DNA from: CAZFQG01 sp964520785
GTDB lineage: Bacteria; Planctomycetota; Planctomycetia; Pirellulales; Thermoguttaceae
Direction: 5' to 3'
Assembly (NCBI GenBank): GCA_964520785.1
Contig: CAZFQG010000004.1
Span: forward strand, 1-64,000
Length of the DNA: 64,000 bases
This document shows, one piece after another, positions 55,009 through 64,000 of the stretch; positions within the stretch are counted from its first letter, which is position 1, and the number at the start of each line of letters is the position of its first letter. The translations under genes and the position numbers were made by a program. Under the pieces are notes generated by a model. That model worked only from the letters and a program-made list of their open reading frames with translations, ran no database searches and was not told the DNA's origin.

Positions 55009-55935
55009 ATGATCAAGACGCAAGACCTCACCAAAGTCTATGGCGACGTGCAAGCCGTCGACCACCTCAGCATTGACTTGGAAGAGGGCGACCTGTTCGG
55101 GTTCATCGGACCCAATGGGTCCGGCAAGACGACGACCATGCGGATGCTGGCGACTTTGCTGCAGCCCTCATGGGGGGAAGCGTATGTCTGTGGTCACTCG
55201 ATATATACAAATCCAAAGGAAATTCGGCGTTTAATTGGTTACATGCCCGACTTCTTCGGGGTATATGACGACATGAAGGTCATCGAGTATCTCGAATTCT
55301 TCGCGGCCGCATACCGAATAAAAGGCCCTCTGCGGCGGAAAAAGTGCGACGAAGTGCTCGACCTCGTCGACCTCAACTACAAGCGAGAGGCCTTCGTCAC
55401 CAGCCTCTCTCGGGGGATGACACAGCGACTTGGCTTGGCCCGCGTTCTACTCCATGATCCACAAGTTCTCATTCTCGATGAACCGGCCAGCGGTCTTGAT
55501 CCGCGCGCGCGAATAGAAATCCGCGGTCTTCTCAAGGAATTGCGGAAGATCGGGAAGACGATCATGGTATCTAGTCATATTTTGCCAGAATTAGCAGATA
55601 TATGCAACAAGGTAGGAATTATTGAGCGGGGAAAGCTACTCATCTGCACCGAGGTTTCGGAGGTCATCAAGCAAGTTCGGAAGCAACCCCTGCTGAAGGT
55701 TCGAGTGAAAGAAGATGCCGCTGCCGCGGCAAAGTTGTTGAAACAGTCAAAACTGGTCGAGTCGGTCACGGTAGAATCCGAGGTTCTGAACGTTACCCTC
55801 GCGGAGGGTGTCCAGGACTACAGTGATTTGCCCTCCCAACTCATTCAGGCCGGATTCCACTTGATCCTCTTCAAAGAAGATGAAGTCAATTTGGAGACCG
55901 CGTTTATGGCGTTGACGAAAGGAATGACCGCTTGA
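55009..55935 (+). CDS. ABC-2 type transporter ATP-binding protein (orphan)
   Basis: 308 aa. Walker A GPNGSGKTTTMRMLATLLQP, signature SLSRGMTQRLGLARVLLHDP, Walker B VLILDEPASGLDPRARIEI and switch SSHILPELADIC identify an ABC-2/DrrA-type ATPase. The C-terminal ~90 residues are the regulatory extension usual in this group. Its permease is expected downstream, but the next gene is an aminotransferase, so the partner must be elsewhere. This gene is somewhat richer in A and T than its neighbours. Confidence 0.9.
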   Translation: MIKTQDLTKVYGDVQAVDHLSIDLEEGDLFGFIGPNGSGKTTTMRMLATLLQPSWGEAYVCGHSIYTNPKEIRRLIGYMPDFFGVYDDMKVIEYLEFFAAAYRIKGPLRRKKCDEVLDLVDLNYKREAFVTSLSRGMTQRLGLARVLLHDPQVLILDEPASGLDPRARIEIRGLLKELRKIGKTIMVSSHILPELADICNKVGIIERGKLLICTEVSEVIKQVRKQPLLKVRVKEDAAAAAKLLKQSKLVESVTVESEVLNVTLAEGVQDYSDLPSQLIQAGFHLILFKEDEVNLETAFMALTKGMTA

Positions 55936-56018
55936 TCCTCCGAATTGCCCCGTCTCGTAGTCGGAAATAGCGTAGTTTTTTAAGAACCTGTCCAACTTCC
56001 AGCAGGAGCCCCAGTATC

Positions 56019-57209
56019 ATGGCCCCCAGCATTTCCCGTGTCCTTCAATCTCTTGAGCCCTCCGCGAGCATCGCGATGGCGACGAAGGCGAAAGAACTCA
56101 AGGCAGCCGGAGAGACCGTTTACGATCTGAGCCTCGGAGAACCGGACTTCGATACGCCGGCACACATCCGTGAAGCGGCGATCGAGGCGATGAACGCCGG
56201 CTTTACGCACTATACGGCGGCTGGAGGGATTCCCGAGTTGAAGAAGGCGGTCGTCGAGGACTACAAGAGGCGGCACGGCCTGGAGTACGCTCCGGCCCAG
56301 GTCGTCGTCTCCAACGGCGCCAAGCACGCTCTGCACAACGTCTTCACCGCCATACTCGACCCGGGTGACGAGATGATCATTCCGGCCCCCTATTGGGTCA
56401 GCTACGCGGAACTGGTTAAGCTCACCGGGGCCGTTCCGGTCGTCGTACGGACCGAAGAGTCGGCGGATTTCAAGTTGACCCCCCAGCAGTTCCGCGCGGC
56501 GATTACCGACAAGACGAAGGCGCTTCTGCTGTGCAGTCCGTCCAATCCGACCGGAACGATGTACTCCGCGGAAGAGCTGGCCGCCCTGGCGGACATCGTA
56601 ATCGAGCACGATCTGACGGTCGTTTCGGACGAGATTTACGAGCATTTGGTCTACGGCGACCATCAGTTCGCCAGTTTCGCGACGCTGCGTCCCGGTCTCG
56701 CGGATCGGACCGTTCTGGTTAACGGGGTCAGCAAGACCTACGCGATGACCGGATGGCGGATCGGCTGGTGCATCGCTCCGGGGAACGTGGCGAAGGCATG
56801 CGATAACCTGCAAAGCCAAGAGACCTCCTGCCCTTGCAGCATCAGTCAGAAAGCGGCTATCGCGGCCCTCTCCGGTCCCCAGGAGTGCGTGGCCGAGATG
56901 CGCGAGCAGTTCGCGAAACGCCGCGATTATGTCGCGGAGAGAATCCGGGCGATTGAGGGATTGAGCTGTCCCGACATGGCCGGCGCGTTTTATGCCTACA
57001 TCAATATCCAGGCCCATCTCGGCCGGAAATACGGTGGTACCATGATTGACAATTCCAGTGATTGGTGCCTGGCGCTGCTGGAACAGCAGAAGGTCGCGAT
57101 GGTCATGGGTTCGGCATTCGGCACGGAGGGTTACGCGCGGGCGTCCTTCGCGACGAGCATGGCGAACTTGGAAGCGGCGTTCGACCGGATCGAAGCTTTT
57201 TTGAAATAG
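56019..57209 (+). CDS. Aspartate-type aminotransferase (class I/II)
   Basis: 396 aa, PLP fold type I. YDLSLGEPDFDTPAHIREAA, PYWVSYAELVKLTGAVPVVV, LCSPSNPTGTMYSAEEL, VSDEIYEHLVYGDH, the PLP Lys in GVSKTYAMTGWRIGW, and the C-terminal FGTEGYARASFATSM with the carboxylate-binding Arg. This is the aspartate aminotransferase Ib pattern; prephenate transamination is also possible in this group. AGGAG stands 11 bases before the ATG. A short terminator follows. Confidence 0.92.
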   Translation: MAPSISRVLQSLEPSASIAMATKAKELKAAGETVYDLSLGEPDFDTPAHIREAAIEAMNAGFTHYTAAGGIPELKKAVVEDYKRRHGLEYAPAQVVVSNGAKHALHNVFTAILDPGDEMIIPAPYWVSYAELVKLTGAVPVVVRTEESADFKLTPQQFRAAITDKTKALLLCSPSNPTGTMYSAEELAALADIVIEHDLTVVSDEIYEHLVYGDHQFASFATLRPGLADRTVLVNGVSKTYAMTGWRIGWCIAPGNVAKACDNLQSQETSCPCSISQKAAIAALSGPQECVAEMREQFAKRRDYVAERIRAIEGLSCPDMAGAFYAYINIQAHLGRKYGGTMIDNSSDWCLALLEQQKVAMVMGSAFGTEGYARASFATSMANLEAAFDRIEAFLK

Positions 57210-57228
57210 TCGCGATTAGCTAATGAGC

Positions 57229-57249
57229 CGCTTCAACGCAAGCGTTTTT
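57229..57249 (+). terminator. Short intrinsic terminator between aminotransferase and thrS
   Basis: CGCTT pairs with AAGCG (6-base loop) followed by TTTTT; an overlapping stem AACGC/GCGTT ends in a second run of six T. Both lie in the 76-base gap before thrS. Confidence 0.5.
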
Positions 57250-57285
57250 CGCGTTTTTTGAATAAAGGACAACCACATAACCGCG

Positions 57286-59268
57286 ATGTTGAAAGTAAAA
57301 CTCCCCGACGGCTCGGTGAAAGAATACTCAAGGCGGATGCGCCCCATCGACGTGGCCGCCGACATCGGTGCCGGTCTGGCCAAGGCGACCTTGGCGGCGG
57401 AAGTCGACGGATCGCCGGTGGGGTGCGATTCGTCCCTTCCGGACGAGGGGGAGGTGTCGCTTCGCCTGCTGACGAAGAAGGACTCCGAAGCCCTCGAAAT
57501 CATGCGGCATTCGTGTGCCCACGTCATGGCGAGGGCCGTCATGCGGCTCTTCGAGGGCGTGGAGCTGGCATTCGGTCCGACCGTCGAAAACGGGTTCTAT
57601 TACGACTTCGCGCTCGATCAGCCGATTTCCGAGTCGGATTTCGAGAGGATTGAGGCCGAAATGGCCAAGATCATCAAGGAGGACGAGCCGTTCGAGCAGG
57701 TCTTCAGGTCGAGGCAGGACGCCGTCACGCTTTGCCAGGAGTTGAATCAGAAACTCAAGGTGGAGCACATCGAGACCGGGCTGGCGGACCAGGAATCGCT
57801 CAGCTTCTACCGGCAGGGGGAATTCGTCGACCTGTGTAGCGGTCCCCATGTCCCGTCCGCCGGAGCGATCAAGGCGTTCAAGCTTATGTCCGTCGCCGGT
57901 GCGTATTGGAGGGGAGACGCGTCGAACAGGCAGTTACAGCGGCTCTACGGGACCGCGTGGTTCAGCAAGGACGCCCTGGATACCCACTTGAAGCAACTCG
58001 AAGAGGCCCGCCGGCGCGATCACCGCGTGATCGGCAGACAGTTGGAACTGTTCCTCATCGAGCCGGAAGTCGGGTCGGGCCTAGTGACTTGGTTGCCCAA
58101 GGGGGCGATCCTCCGGCGCGAACTGGAGAACTTCATCTACGATGAACTCATCCGTCGGGACTACCAGCCCGTCTACACCCCCACCCTCGGCAAGGTCGAA
58201 CTCTACATGACCTCGGGGCACTATCCCTACTATGCCGATTCCCAGTTTCCTCCGGTCGAAATGCCGGACGGCGACCGGTATCTCCTCCGGCCGATGAACT
58301 GCCCTCACCATATCCGCATCTACCAATCGAAACCGCGAAGCTACCGCGACCTGCCATTGCGACTTTCCGAATTCGGACTGGTTCACCGGTTCGAACAGTC
58401 GGGGGAACTCAACGGCATGACCCGGGTCCGCGGGTTCACCCAGGACGATGCGCACATTTTCTGCACCGAGGACCAGGTGGCGGACGAGTTCCGGGGCTGC
58501 CTGGAGATGACTCAATACGTCTTCTCCAAACTCGGGCTGAGCGATTACCGCGTGCGGTTGAGCTTCTGCGACGCGGACTGCGAAAAATACGTCGGCGATC
58601 CGGCGACCTGGGCGAAGGCCGAAGCGGCCTTGGAAGGAGTCTGCCGCCGGATGGAACTACCCGGTTTGCAGATCGAAAAAGGAGAGGCCGCGTTTTACGG
58701 ACCGAAGGCCGATTTCATCTTGAAGGATTGCATCGGCCGGGAATGGCAGCTCGGCACCGTGCAGTTGGACTACAACCTGCCGAGCGAGGATCGTTTCAAG
58801 CTGGAATACGTCGGAGCGGACAACAAACCGCACCAGCCGGTCATGATCCACAGGGCCCCCTTCGGGTCGTTCGAGCGGTTCGTCGGGGTGCTGATCGAAC
58901 ACTACGCCGGCGCGTTTCCGCTGTGGTTGTCGCCGGAACAGGCCCGGGTGCTGATCGTGAGCCAGAAGTTCGAGGAATACGGCCGCGCCGTGGAGCGCCG
59001 GCTTCGCGATGCAGGCATCCGCGCCACCGGCGACTACCGGCCCGAGAAGATCGGCGCGAAGATCCGCGAGGCGCGGCTCCAGTTGATCCCCTACCTGCTC
59101 GTCGTCGGCGGTCGCGAAATGGAATCGGACAGTGTCGCCGTGCGCCGGCGAGGCGAGGGAGACTTGGGCGCGATGCCGGTGGCCGAGTCGATCGCGTTGC
59201 TCCAACGGGAAATCGCCGAAAAGACCTTGCCGCCGTCTCCCTGCGAGGCGAAGGAGGGGGCCGAATAA
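57286..59268 (+). CDS. thrS: Threonyl-tRNA synthetase
   Basis: Charges tRNA-Thr. 660 aa, typical length. TGS domain (MLKVKLPDGSVKEYSRRMRP), editing domain with HSCAHVMARAV (H-x3-H) and CSGPHVPSAGAIKAF. The class II catalytic core has WLPKGAILRRELENF, LRPMNCPHHIRIYQ, RDLPLRLSEFGLVHRFEQSGELNGMTRVRGFTQDDAHIF in consecutive blocks, and DYNLPSEDRFKLEYVGADN with HRAPFGSFERFVGVLIEHYAG. The C-terminal anticodon domain starts ARVLIVSQKFEEYG. No T-box leader is seen upstream. Confidence 0.97.
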   Translation: MLKVKLPDGSVKEYSRRMRPIDVAADIGAGLAKATLAAEVDGSPVGCDSSLPDEGEVSLRLLTKKDSEALEIMRHSCAHVMARAVMRLFEGVELAFGPTVENGFYYDFALDQPISESDFERIEAEMAKIIKEDEPFEQVFRSRQDAVTLCQELNQKLKVEHIETGLADQESLSFYRQGEFVDLCSGPHVPSAGAIKAFKLMSVAGAYWRGDASNRQLQRLYGTAWFSKDALDTHLKQLEEARRRDHRVIGRQLELFLIEPEVGSGLVTWLPKGAILRRELENFIYDELIRRDYQPVYTPTLGKVELYMTSGHYPYYADSQFPPVEMPDGDRYLLRPMNCPHHIRIYQSKPRSYRDLPLRLSEFGLVHRFEQSGELNGMTRVRGFTQDDAHIFCTEDQVADEFRGCLEMTQYVFSKLGLSDYRVRLSFCDADCEKYVGDPATWAKAEAALEGVCRRMELPGLQIEKGEAAFYGPKADFILKDCIGREWQLGTVQLDYNLPSEDRFKLEYVGADNKPHQPVMIHRAPFGSFERFVGVLIEHYAGAFPLWLSPEQARVLIVSQKFEEYGRAVERRLRDAGIRATGDYRPEKIGAKIREARLQLIPYLLVVGGREMESDSVAVRRRGEGDLGAMPVAESIALLQREIAEKTLPPSPCEAKEGAE

Positions 59269-59368
59269 CGTTGTGCCGGATGGAGCGAGGACCCCGCCAA
59301 AGCGGGTATTTCTACCCGGTCTCCCGGTCGCGGGTCGCCCAAGAGAGGGCGAAGCATGAGGTTGCGTT

Positions 59369-60838
59369 TTGATCGACTCCAGAGCTGATTCGTTTCTATG
59401 GCTGTTCGCCCTCGTTCCCGCCGACGCGAAAACCGATTACGGTTTCTTGGCCCTCCTCCCCGCGGCGGTTGCCGTGGTTTTGGCCTTTCTCACCCGTGAA
59501 GCCATATTGTCGCTGTTTCTCGCTTGCGCGTTGGGCGTCGTTCTCAAGGAAGGCCTGTTCGCCGGACTACTCGACTTGCCGGGACTGTTCGAACGTTCCA
59601 TGGGTACGCAGGACTTTATCTGGGTCCTCCTGGTCGAGGTGTGCATCGGAATCCTCGTCGCCTTCTTCATGAAGACCGATTCGACCGAGGAATTCGCGAG
59701 GGTCGTCGAACGCAGGGTGAAATCGCGGAACCATATCCAACTCGTCGGATGGTTCCTCGGAATGCTCATCTTCTTCAGCGACTACTTCTCGCCCCTGCTC
59801 ACCGGACCAGTCATGCGGCAATTGACGGACCGGGCGAAGATCTCCCGGGAAAAACTGGCCTACATCTGCGATTCGACATCGGCCCCGATGTGCGTTTTGA
59901 TTCCCTTCAGCGCCTGGGGGGTCTACATCGCGGGTCTGATGGTGGGAATCGGAACGATCGAGACCAACGTCGACGCCATCGGGTTGTTTCTTCGCGCGGT
60001 CGTCTGCAACTTCTACGCGATCCTGGCGGTGGGAATGGTCGGGTTGATCGCCGTTGGATGGTTGCCCGACTTCGGCCCGATGCGCCGCGCCGAGCGCCGC
60101 GCGATGGAGGAAGGGAAACTGATCGCGGATGGGGCATCTCCCATGATGTCCGTCGAACTGGTGACGATGGAACCCTCGGAACACATTAAGCGACCGCGAC
60201 TGTTCGTCAATTTCGCGTTTCCCGTCTTGCTGGTCATTACAATAGTCGTCGGGACGTTCGCCGTCGGGGGTAAACCGCTCATTCTGGAGGCGTTCATGCT
60301 GGCCGTCCTCTACTTGGGTCTGGCGCTGCGGCTCCAATCGGTGCCCTTTCAAGAGATCATGACCACCGCCGTGCAGGGGATAAAGGGGATCGTCCCGGCT
60401 ATCATCCTTTTGGGACTGGCGTACAGCATCAACACGATCAGCCGGGAACTCGGCGCGGCGGAGTACGTCCTTGCCGTCACGGGAGGCTGGCTGACCCCCA
60501 TGTTCCTCCCCGCGATCACCTTTACCGTATGTGCCCTCATCTCGTTCGCGACCGGCACCTCGTGGGGGACGTACGCCATCGTCACGCCGATCTGCGTTCC
60601 CTTGGCGTTCCAGTTTTCCGGGGGAGAGGTCGATCTCTTGGTCCTCGCGACCGTGGGGGCCCTTGCCGGCGGCGGTGTCTTCGGCGATCATTGCTCGCCG
60701 ATGTCCGATACGACGATCCTCTCGAGCTTCGGCGCCGCGAGCGACCACATCGACCATGTGCGGACCCAACTCCCCTACGCCTGCGTCGCCGCCGGTTTGG
60801 CTTTGGGAGGGTATTTGATCTTGGGATTTTTCGCCTGA
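59369..60838 (+). CDS. nhaC: NhaC-family Na+/H+ antiporter
   Basis: 489 aa polytopic inner-membrane protein with about 11-12 helices. FSDYFSPLLTGPVMRQLTDR, FATGTSWGTYAIVTPICVPLAF and GGGVFGDHCSPMSDTTILSSFGAASDHIDHV are signatures of the NhaC family. It would exchange Na+ for H+, or an amino-acid-related ion pair. The start is a TTG at 59369 with GAGG 8 bases upstream. Confidence 0.9.
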   Translation: MIDSRADSFLWLFALVPADAKTDYGFLALLPAAVAVVLAFLTREAILSLFLACALGVVLKEGLFAGLLDLPGLFERSMGTQDFIWVLLVEVCIGILVAFFMKTDSTEEFARVVERRVKSRNHIQLVGWFLGMLIFFSDYFSPLLTGPVMRQLTDRAKISREKLAYICDSTSAPMCVLIPFSAWGVYIAGLMVGIGTIETNVDAIGLFLRAVVCNFYAILAVGMVGLIAVGWLPDFGPMRRAERRAMEEGKLIADGASPMMSVELVTMEPSEHIKRPRLFVNFAFPVLLVITIVVGTFAVGGKPLILEAFMLAVLYLGLALRLQSVPFQEIMTTAVQGIKGIVPAIILLGLAYSINTISRELGAAEYVLAVTGGWLTPMFLPAITFTVCALISFATGTSWGTYAIVTPICVPLAFQFSGGEVDLLVLATVGALAGGGVFGDHCSPMSDTTILSSFGAASDHIDHVRTQLPYACVAAGLALGGYLILGFFA

Positions 60839-60904
60839 GTTCGGCATACAAACATTGATGAAGAGAAGCTGCCGTCAGTCGTCATACATAGGGAGTTTTT
60901 TGCA

Positions 60905-61990
60905 GTGAAGAAGATCGCGGTACTCGGTTCAGGAAATGGGGGATGCGCCACGGCGTTTGATTGCGCGGCGGCGGGGTTTGAAACGGCCCTGTTCGACTTT
61001 GAGCTCTTTCCGGCGCAGATCGAGGCCGTGAAGAATGCCGGCGGTATCCACGCGGAGGGGGATCTCGATGGGTTCGCCCCGGTCGCCTACGCCGGACACG
61101 ATATCGCCCAAGCAATTGACCGGGCCGAGCTAATCTACGCGGTCGGCCCCGCATACAGTACCGAGCCCTTCGCCACGGCGTGCAAAGAATACATCCGGCC
61201 GGGCCAGAAGGTCGTCGTCTGTCCCGGTTCCTGCGGTGGTGCCCTGGTCTTCAAGAAGGCCTTGGGACTGAAACCGCTGGATGAGTCGGTTCTCGTGGGG
61301 GAAACGTCGACCCTCCCCTATGCCGTTCGCCTCACCGCACCGGGGAGAATCCGCGTCTTCCTGCGGCTGCGCGGCGGTTTGTGGCTTTCCGCGTTGCCGG
61401 GGCGCCGTACCGGCGATATTCTCGCGGACGTCCGCCGCGTCTACGACTTCATCCAACCGGCCAAGAACGTCTTCCAGACGATGCTTCAAAACGCCAATCC
61501 GGTCATTCACCCGGCGGTAACGCTCCTCAACGCGGCCCGAATCGAGCAGACGAAAGGGGATTTCTGCTTCTACGAGGACGGCGTGACGCCGGCGGTGGGC
61601 CGGGTGATGAAGGGGGTCGACGACGAGCGCATCGCGCTGGGGCGACGGCTTGGCATCGAGATCCTCGACGACCCCCGGACCGGCGTCCTGCAAGGATACA
61701 TGCGCGAACCGACCTACGACAAGGGGTACAGCGAGGCGCCCGGCTTCCGTGGGATCAAGGCCCAAGCGGACCTGGATTATCGCTACTGGAACGAGGACGT
61801 CGGATACGGACTGGTCTTTCTTTCCGAGTTGGGCCGTGTGATCGACGTCCCGACCCCCACGATCGACGCCTTGATTCAGATCATCTCCGTCGCGATGGAA
61901 CGGGATTACCGCCGCGAGGGGGCGAGAACGCCCCATGCACTAGGCTTGAACGGGGCCGATGCGGAAGCACTCCTGGAAGCCGTCGAATGA
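60905..61990 (+). CDS. NAD/NADP octopine/nopaline (opine) dehydrogenase-family protein
   Basis: 361 aa. The Rossmann start KKIAVLGSGNGGCATAFDCA with VVCPGSCGGALVFKKALG and ETSTLPYAVRL. The C-terminal all-helical domain has NANPVIHPAVTLLNAARIEQ, including the Asn-x-x-x-His pair conserved in opine dehydrogenases, and ALIQIISVAMERDYRREGART. It would reductively condense an amino acid with a 2-oxo acid, or act on a related substrate. GTG start with GGGAG about 10 bases upstream. Substrate unknown. Confidence 0.85.
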   Translation: MKKIAVLGSGNGGCATAFDCAAAGFETALFDFELFPAQIEAVKNAGGIHAEGDLDGFAPVAYAGHDIAQAIDRAELIYAVGPAYSTEPFATACKEYIRPGQKVVVCPGSCGGALVFKKALGLKPLDESVLVGETSTLPYAVRLTAPGRIRVFLRLRGGLWLSALPGRRTGDILADVRRVYDFIQPAKNVFQTMLQNANPVIHPAVTLLNAARIEQTKGDFCFYEDGVTPAVGRVMKGVDDERIALGRRLGIEILDDPRTGVLQGYMREPTYDKGYSEAPGFRGIKAQADLDYRYWNEDVGYGLVFLSELGRVIDVPTPTIDALIQIISVAMERDYRREGARTPHALGLNGADAEALLEAVE

Positions 61991-61998
61991 CCGTCGGC

Positions 61999-62916
61999 TC
62001 ACGTACTGTATACAAAACGGCCGAGCAGATTCGCTGGGATTAGGAGCGCCAGGACGGCAACCGCCGGGATGGGTCCGGCGACGAGAAAGCAGATGCCGGC
62101 GTCCAGGAAGATGAGGGAAAGGATCGCGACCTTGACGGCAGTTTGCGTTTGCGCGGGGGTAGGCCGCCAGAGTGCCGCGGTACACCGGCTTGCCACCACG
62201 GCGGCGAAAAGCAGAAGAAACAGCCGCCAGCGATCCGGCGAGACTTCCACCGTCGCTCCGGCGGCCGCGCGCAGCGCCGGCAACGGGAAGAGCATGGCGA
62301 CGCCCCCCAGGAGGATCACCAATCCGGCCGCGAGGTGGATTCGGCGGGGCCGGTCCGCTTCGCTCCGGGCAAACCACGTCACGCCCATGATGTAGACACC
62401 AATTGCTCCGGCCGTCAGAAACGCCGCGGGTCGCCATTCTTGCACGAAACCGCTCATTCCCAAAAGTACGTTCAACCCCCTGCAAAGTCCCATGGCGGTC
62501 GGGCCGAACACGGTCGCTTTGAGGAGTCCGTCGTACAGGAGAATAGTGACGGCCAGTCCGCCGGCGACCAACAGTGGCACCGGCGAATGGGACGCGACCG
62601 CGGCGGCCGAAGCCAGTACCAGCCCGCCGGTCCAAAGCCCCCAGGCCAAACGGCTCGCGCTCCTCACGGAAACAGCGCCGCTGGGAATCGGTCGCTGTGG
62701 GCGTTCCCGCGCATCGACATCGCGGTCGAACAGGTCATTGAAGACCATCCCGGCAAGATACAACGAAGCGGAGGCGGCGATGAGCAGGCCGGCCAGAGCC
62801 GCGTCCTCTCCGCCCGACGGAATTCGCACGAACAAGAAACCGGCGACAACGTCGGCGACCGCCGTAAAGACGTTTGGAATGCGGAACAACTGAAGATAGG
62901 CTCGCGCGGAGGACAT
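61999..62916 (-). CDS. UbiA-family prenyltransferase
   Basis: 305 aa with about eight membrane helices. The first Asp-rich motif NDLFDRDVDARERPQRPIPSG (N-D-x-x-D-x-x-x-D) and a second, simpler YDGLLKATV region mark the UbiA superfamily. This could be a quinone, heme or other isoprenoid transferase; the acceptor cannot be named. The ATG giving MSSARAYLQLFRIPN is used. Convergent with the opine dehydrogenase gene, 9 bases apart. Confidence 0.85.
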   Translation of the reverse strand: MSSARAYLQLFRIPNVFTAVADVVAGFLFVRIPSGGEDAALAGLLIAASASLYLAGMVFNDLFDRDVDARERPQRPIPSGAVSVRSASRLAWGLWTGGLVLASAAAVASHSPVPLLVAGGLAVTILLYDGLLKATVFGPTAMGLCRGLNVLLGMSGFVQEWRPAAFLTAGAIGVYIMGVTWFARSEADRPRRIHLAAGLVILLGGVAMLFPLPALRAAAGATVEVSPDRWRLFLLLFAAVVASRCTAALWRPTPAQTQTAVKVAILSLIFLDAGICFLVAGPIPAVAVLALLIPANLLGRFVYST

Positions 62917-63033
62917 GGTGCCATTGTAGCGTCCGTCGCCTCTGAACTCCATTGAGCGATTTCGGTTCCGCCGAAACTTGCCTCCGTCGCGAGCGCATCG
63001 AGAAAGCACCATCCGGTCGTGCCCGACTACTCC

Positions 63034-63537
63034 TCACACCCCCAATATCTTGGCGGTGACGAGCCATCGCAATTCCCCCTCGCCAGGGACGACGCGCTCC
63101 TCGAACCGGATGAGGGCGACGGCCGCCTTGGCGAAACGGAGGAGTCCCTTGCCATCGCCGATAAGAAGGGCGGCGAGGTCGTCCGTGTCGGGGGCATGGC
63201 CGACCCAGGCGACGCCGTCGTGTCCGACCGAGATCTGCCGGTTCGTCCACTCCACGACCGCCTCCAGGTCGCTTCCCGGCTCCAGAGCTTCCAATAGCTC
63301 AATTGGGGGAGGATTCTTCTTGAACGCCTCGCTCGTCAACCGTGCCGTCTGTTCGCAGCGGGTATACGGGCTTGTCCCGATCACGGAAACGTCAAAGCCT
63401 CGCGGTCTTATCGCGTTGAGGACTTCACGAAATCGCGCGATCCCCTCTGATGTAAGGGGACGCTTCGAGTCATCCGGCCAAAGGGCGGAATCCCGCTCTT
63501 CGGCCCACGCATGGCGGATAATGAAGAGATTCATCAT
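63034..63537 (-). CDS. sixA: SixA-type phosphohistidine phosphatase
   Basis: 167 aa histidine-phosphatase-superfamily protein. LFIIRHAWAEERDSALWPDD (R-H-A with the nucleophile His), RPLTSEGIARFREV, TSPYTRCEQTARLTSEAF and the second His in VAWVGHAPDTDDLAALL follow the SixA pattern. SixA removes phosphate from phospho-His residues of HPt or PTS proteins. Two consecutive ATGs open the frame; no clear ribosome binding site. Same direction as the UbiA gene. Confidence 0.85.
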   Translation of the reverse strand: MMNLFIIRHAWAEERDSALWPDDSKRPLTSEGIARFREVLNAIRPRGFDVSVIGTSPYTRCEQTARLTSEAFKKNPPPIELLEALEPGSDLEAVVEWTNRQISVGHDGVAWVGHAPDTDDLAALLIGDGKGLLRFAKAAVALIRFEERVVPGEGELRWLVTAKILGV

Positions 63538-63758
63538 TGTGTACTTGGTTCGGAAAAGTCGTACGGATGGAGGGTTCGCTTCGGATGAAACCGGGGTTTC
63601 TATCACGGAACCCGGGATGAATGTCGCTATTGTACGCCGGCTTCCTTCGCGAATAAAGGGAAGCGAGCCTTCGTGAGGATGAAACTCGTTTCGACGGATC
63701 GCCTCGCAACGTCTTTTCTGGAAACGAGTTGCGCTCTCGCATATCGCGCGACGATCGG

Positions 63759-63911
63759 TCACAACGCTTCGGAAATCTTGTTCCGTAAAAACTCCTCTTG
63801 ACGCCGAAAACGGATTTCGGCACAATCCGCCCCGCCTTGGATGGATTGCCCAGGCGAACGGGTTTTGAGCGTGCCCGAGGCGATCGCGCGGCGGTCCCCA
63901 GAGCAACTCAT
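63759..63911 (-). CDS. Possible 50-residue small protein
   Basis: A very strong GAGGAGGAA ribosome binding site stands 5 bases before this ATG (MSCSGDRRAIASGTLK ... RNKISEAL). The peptide resembles no known family and is rich in Ser, Gly and Arg. On the plus strand of the same stretch a TTGACG-17-CACAAT promoter-like pair occurs at 63799-63827. The rest of 63538-64000 shows no gene. Confidence 0.25.
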   Translation of the reverse strand: MSCSGDRRAIASGTLKTRSPGQSIQGGADCAEIRFRRQEEFLRNKISEAL

Positions 63912-64000
63912 CGTATTTCCTCCTCAAACACGCCCGAGCCGCGTCACTGACAGACCGGCACCGCGGCACAATCGCGGCTCGGTGTGTTTTCGCCCTTTTC

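Noticed and set aside
57210..57285. T-box or other riboswitch ahead of thrS
   Set aside because: The gap is only 76 bases and contains just short terminator-like stems; no T-box sequence or specifier structure is possible in it.

Overview
The window is a GC-rich bacterial chromosome segment, almost certainly from a planctomycete (Planctomycetota). The evidence is the gene repertoire: three DUF1559 pseudopilin-like proteins with a prepilin-type N-terminus, PEP-CTERM and dockerin-like surface proteins, DUF1080 and ThuA domains, a Tat-exported Gfo/Idh/MocA oxidoreductase, a sialidase, and an F-type ATP synthase whose b and c subunits carry leader extensions. No rRNA, tRNA or CRISPR array was seen. 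Several promoters fit a sigma70-like TTGACN-17-TANNNT pattern.

Layout. 0-10 kb is a surface and secretion region: two tandem LamG-like/dockerin/PEP-CTERM paralogues sharing an exactly repeated 230-bp tail, a DUF1559 gene, a complete 1,460-bp IS701-family element inserted in a palindromic repeat cluster, a translationally coupled sialidase-DUF1559-lipoprotein cassette, and a third DUF1559 gene. 10-18 kb holds housekeeping genes: an IlvE-type aminotransferase, a LolCDE-like ABC exporter pair, pyruvate phosphate dikinase, Lgt with an inserted PDZ domain, and a DUF2062 protein. 18-28.5 kb is largely exported carbohydrate-related proteins (DUF4405, ThuA, DUF1080, a BNR-type propeller, a beta-helix, PEP-CTERM, FG-GAP), in which ThuA and DUF1080 appear to be joined by a frameshift signal.

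28.5-36.7 kb is a complete F-type ATP synthase operon on the minus strand (two small membrane proteins, then a, c, b, delta, alpha, gamma, beta, epsilon). 36.9-39.3 kb holds glpD with a terminator hairpin in its leader and, divergent from it, a GlpP-type antiterminator gene: a self-contained glycerol-3-phosphate control module. 39.3-46.4 kb contains more exported carbohydrate-related genes and two decayed gene remnants. 46.6-64 kb is mostly housekeeping: a Ski2-like helicase, an FmdB zinc ribbon, NnrE, an RluA-type enzyme, a Ser/Thr kinase, RpiB, a TsaC/low-molecular-weight phosphatase fusion, an orphan ABC ATPase, an aspartate-type aminotransferase, ThrS, NhaC, an opine-dehydrogenase-like protein, a UbiA prenyltransferase and a SixA phosphatase.

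The most notable observations are: (1) the glpD leader terminator beside glpP, implying GlpP antitermination in a planctomycete; (2) the canonical -1 slippery heptamer A AAA AAC directly before the DUF1080 stop codon, with the ThuA frame open behind it and lacking any start codon; (3) the PDZ insertion in Lgt; and (4) the IS701 insertion into one arm of a palindromic repeat. Two frame breaks (6049 and 20399) lie in A8 and A9 runs, so homopolymer-length sequencing errors must be excluded for both.
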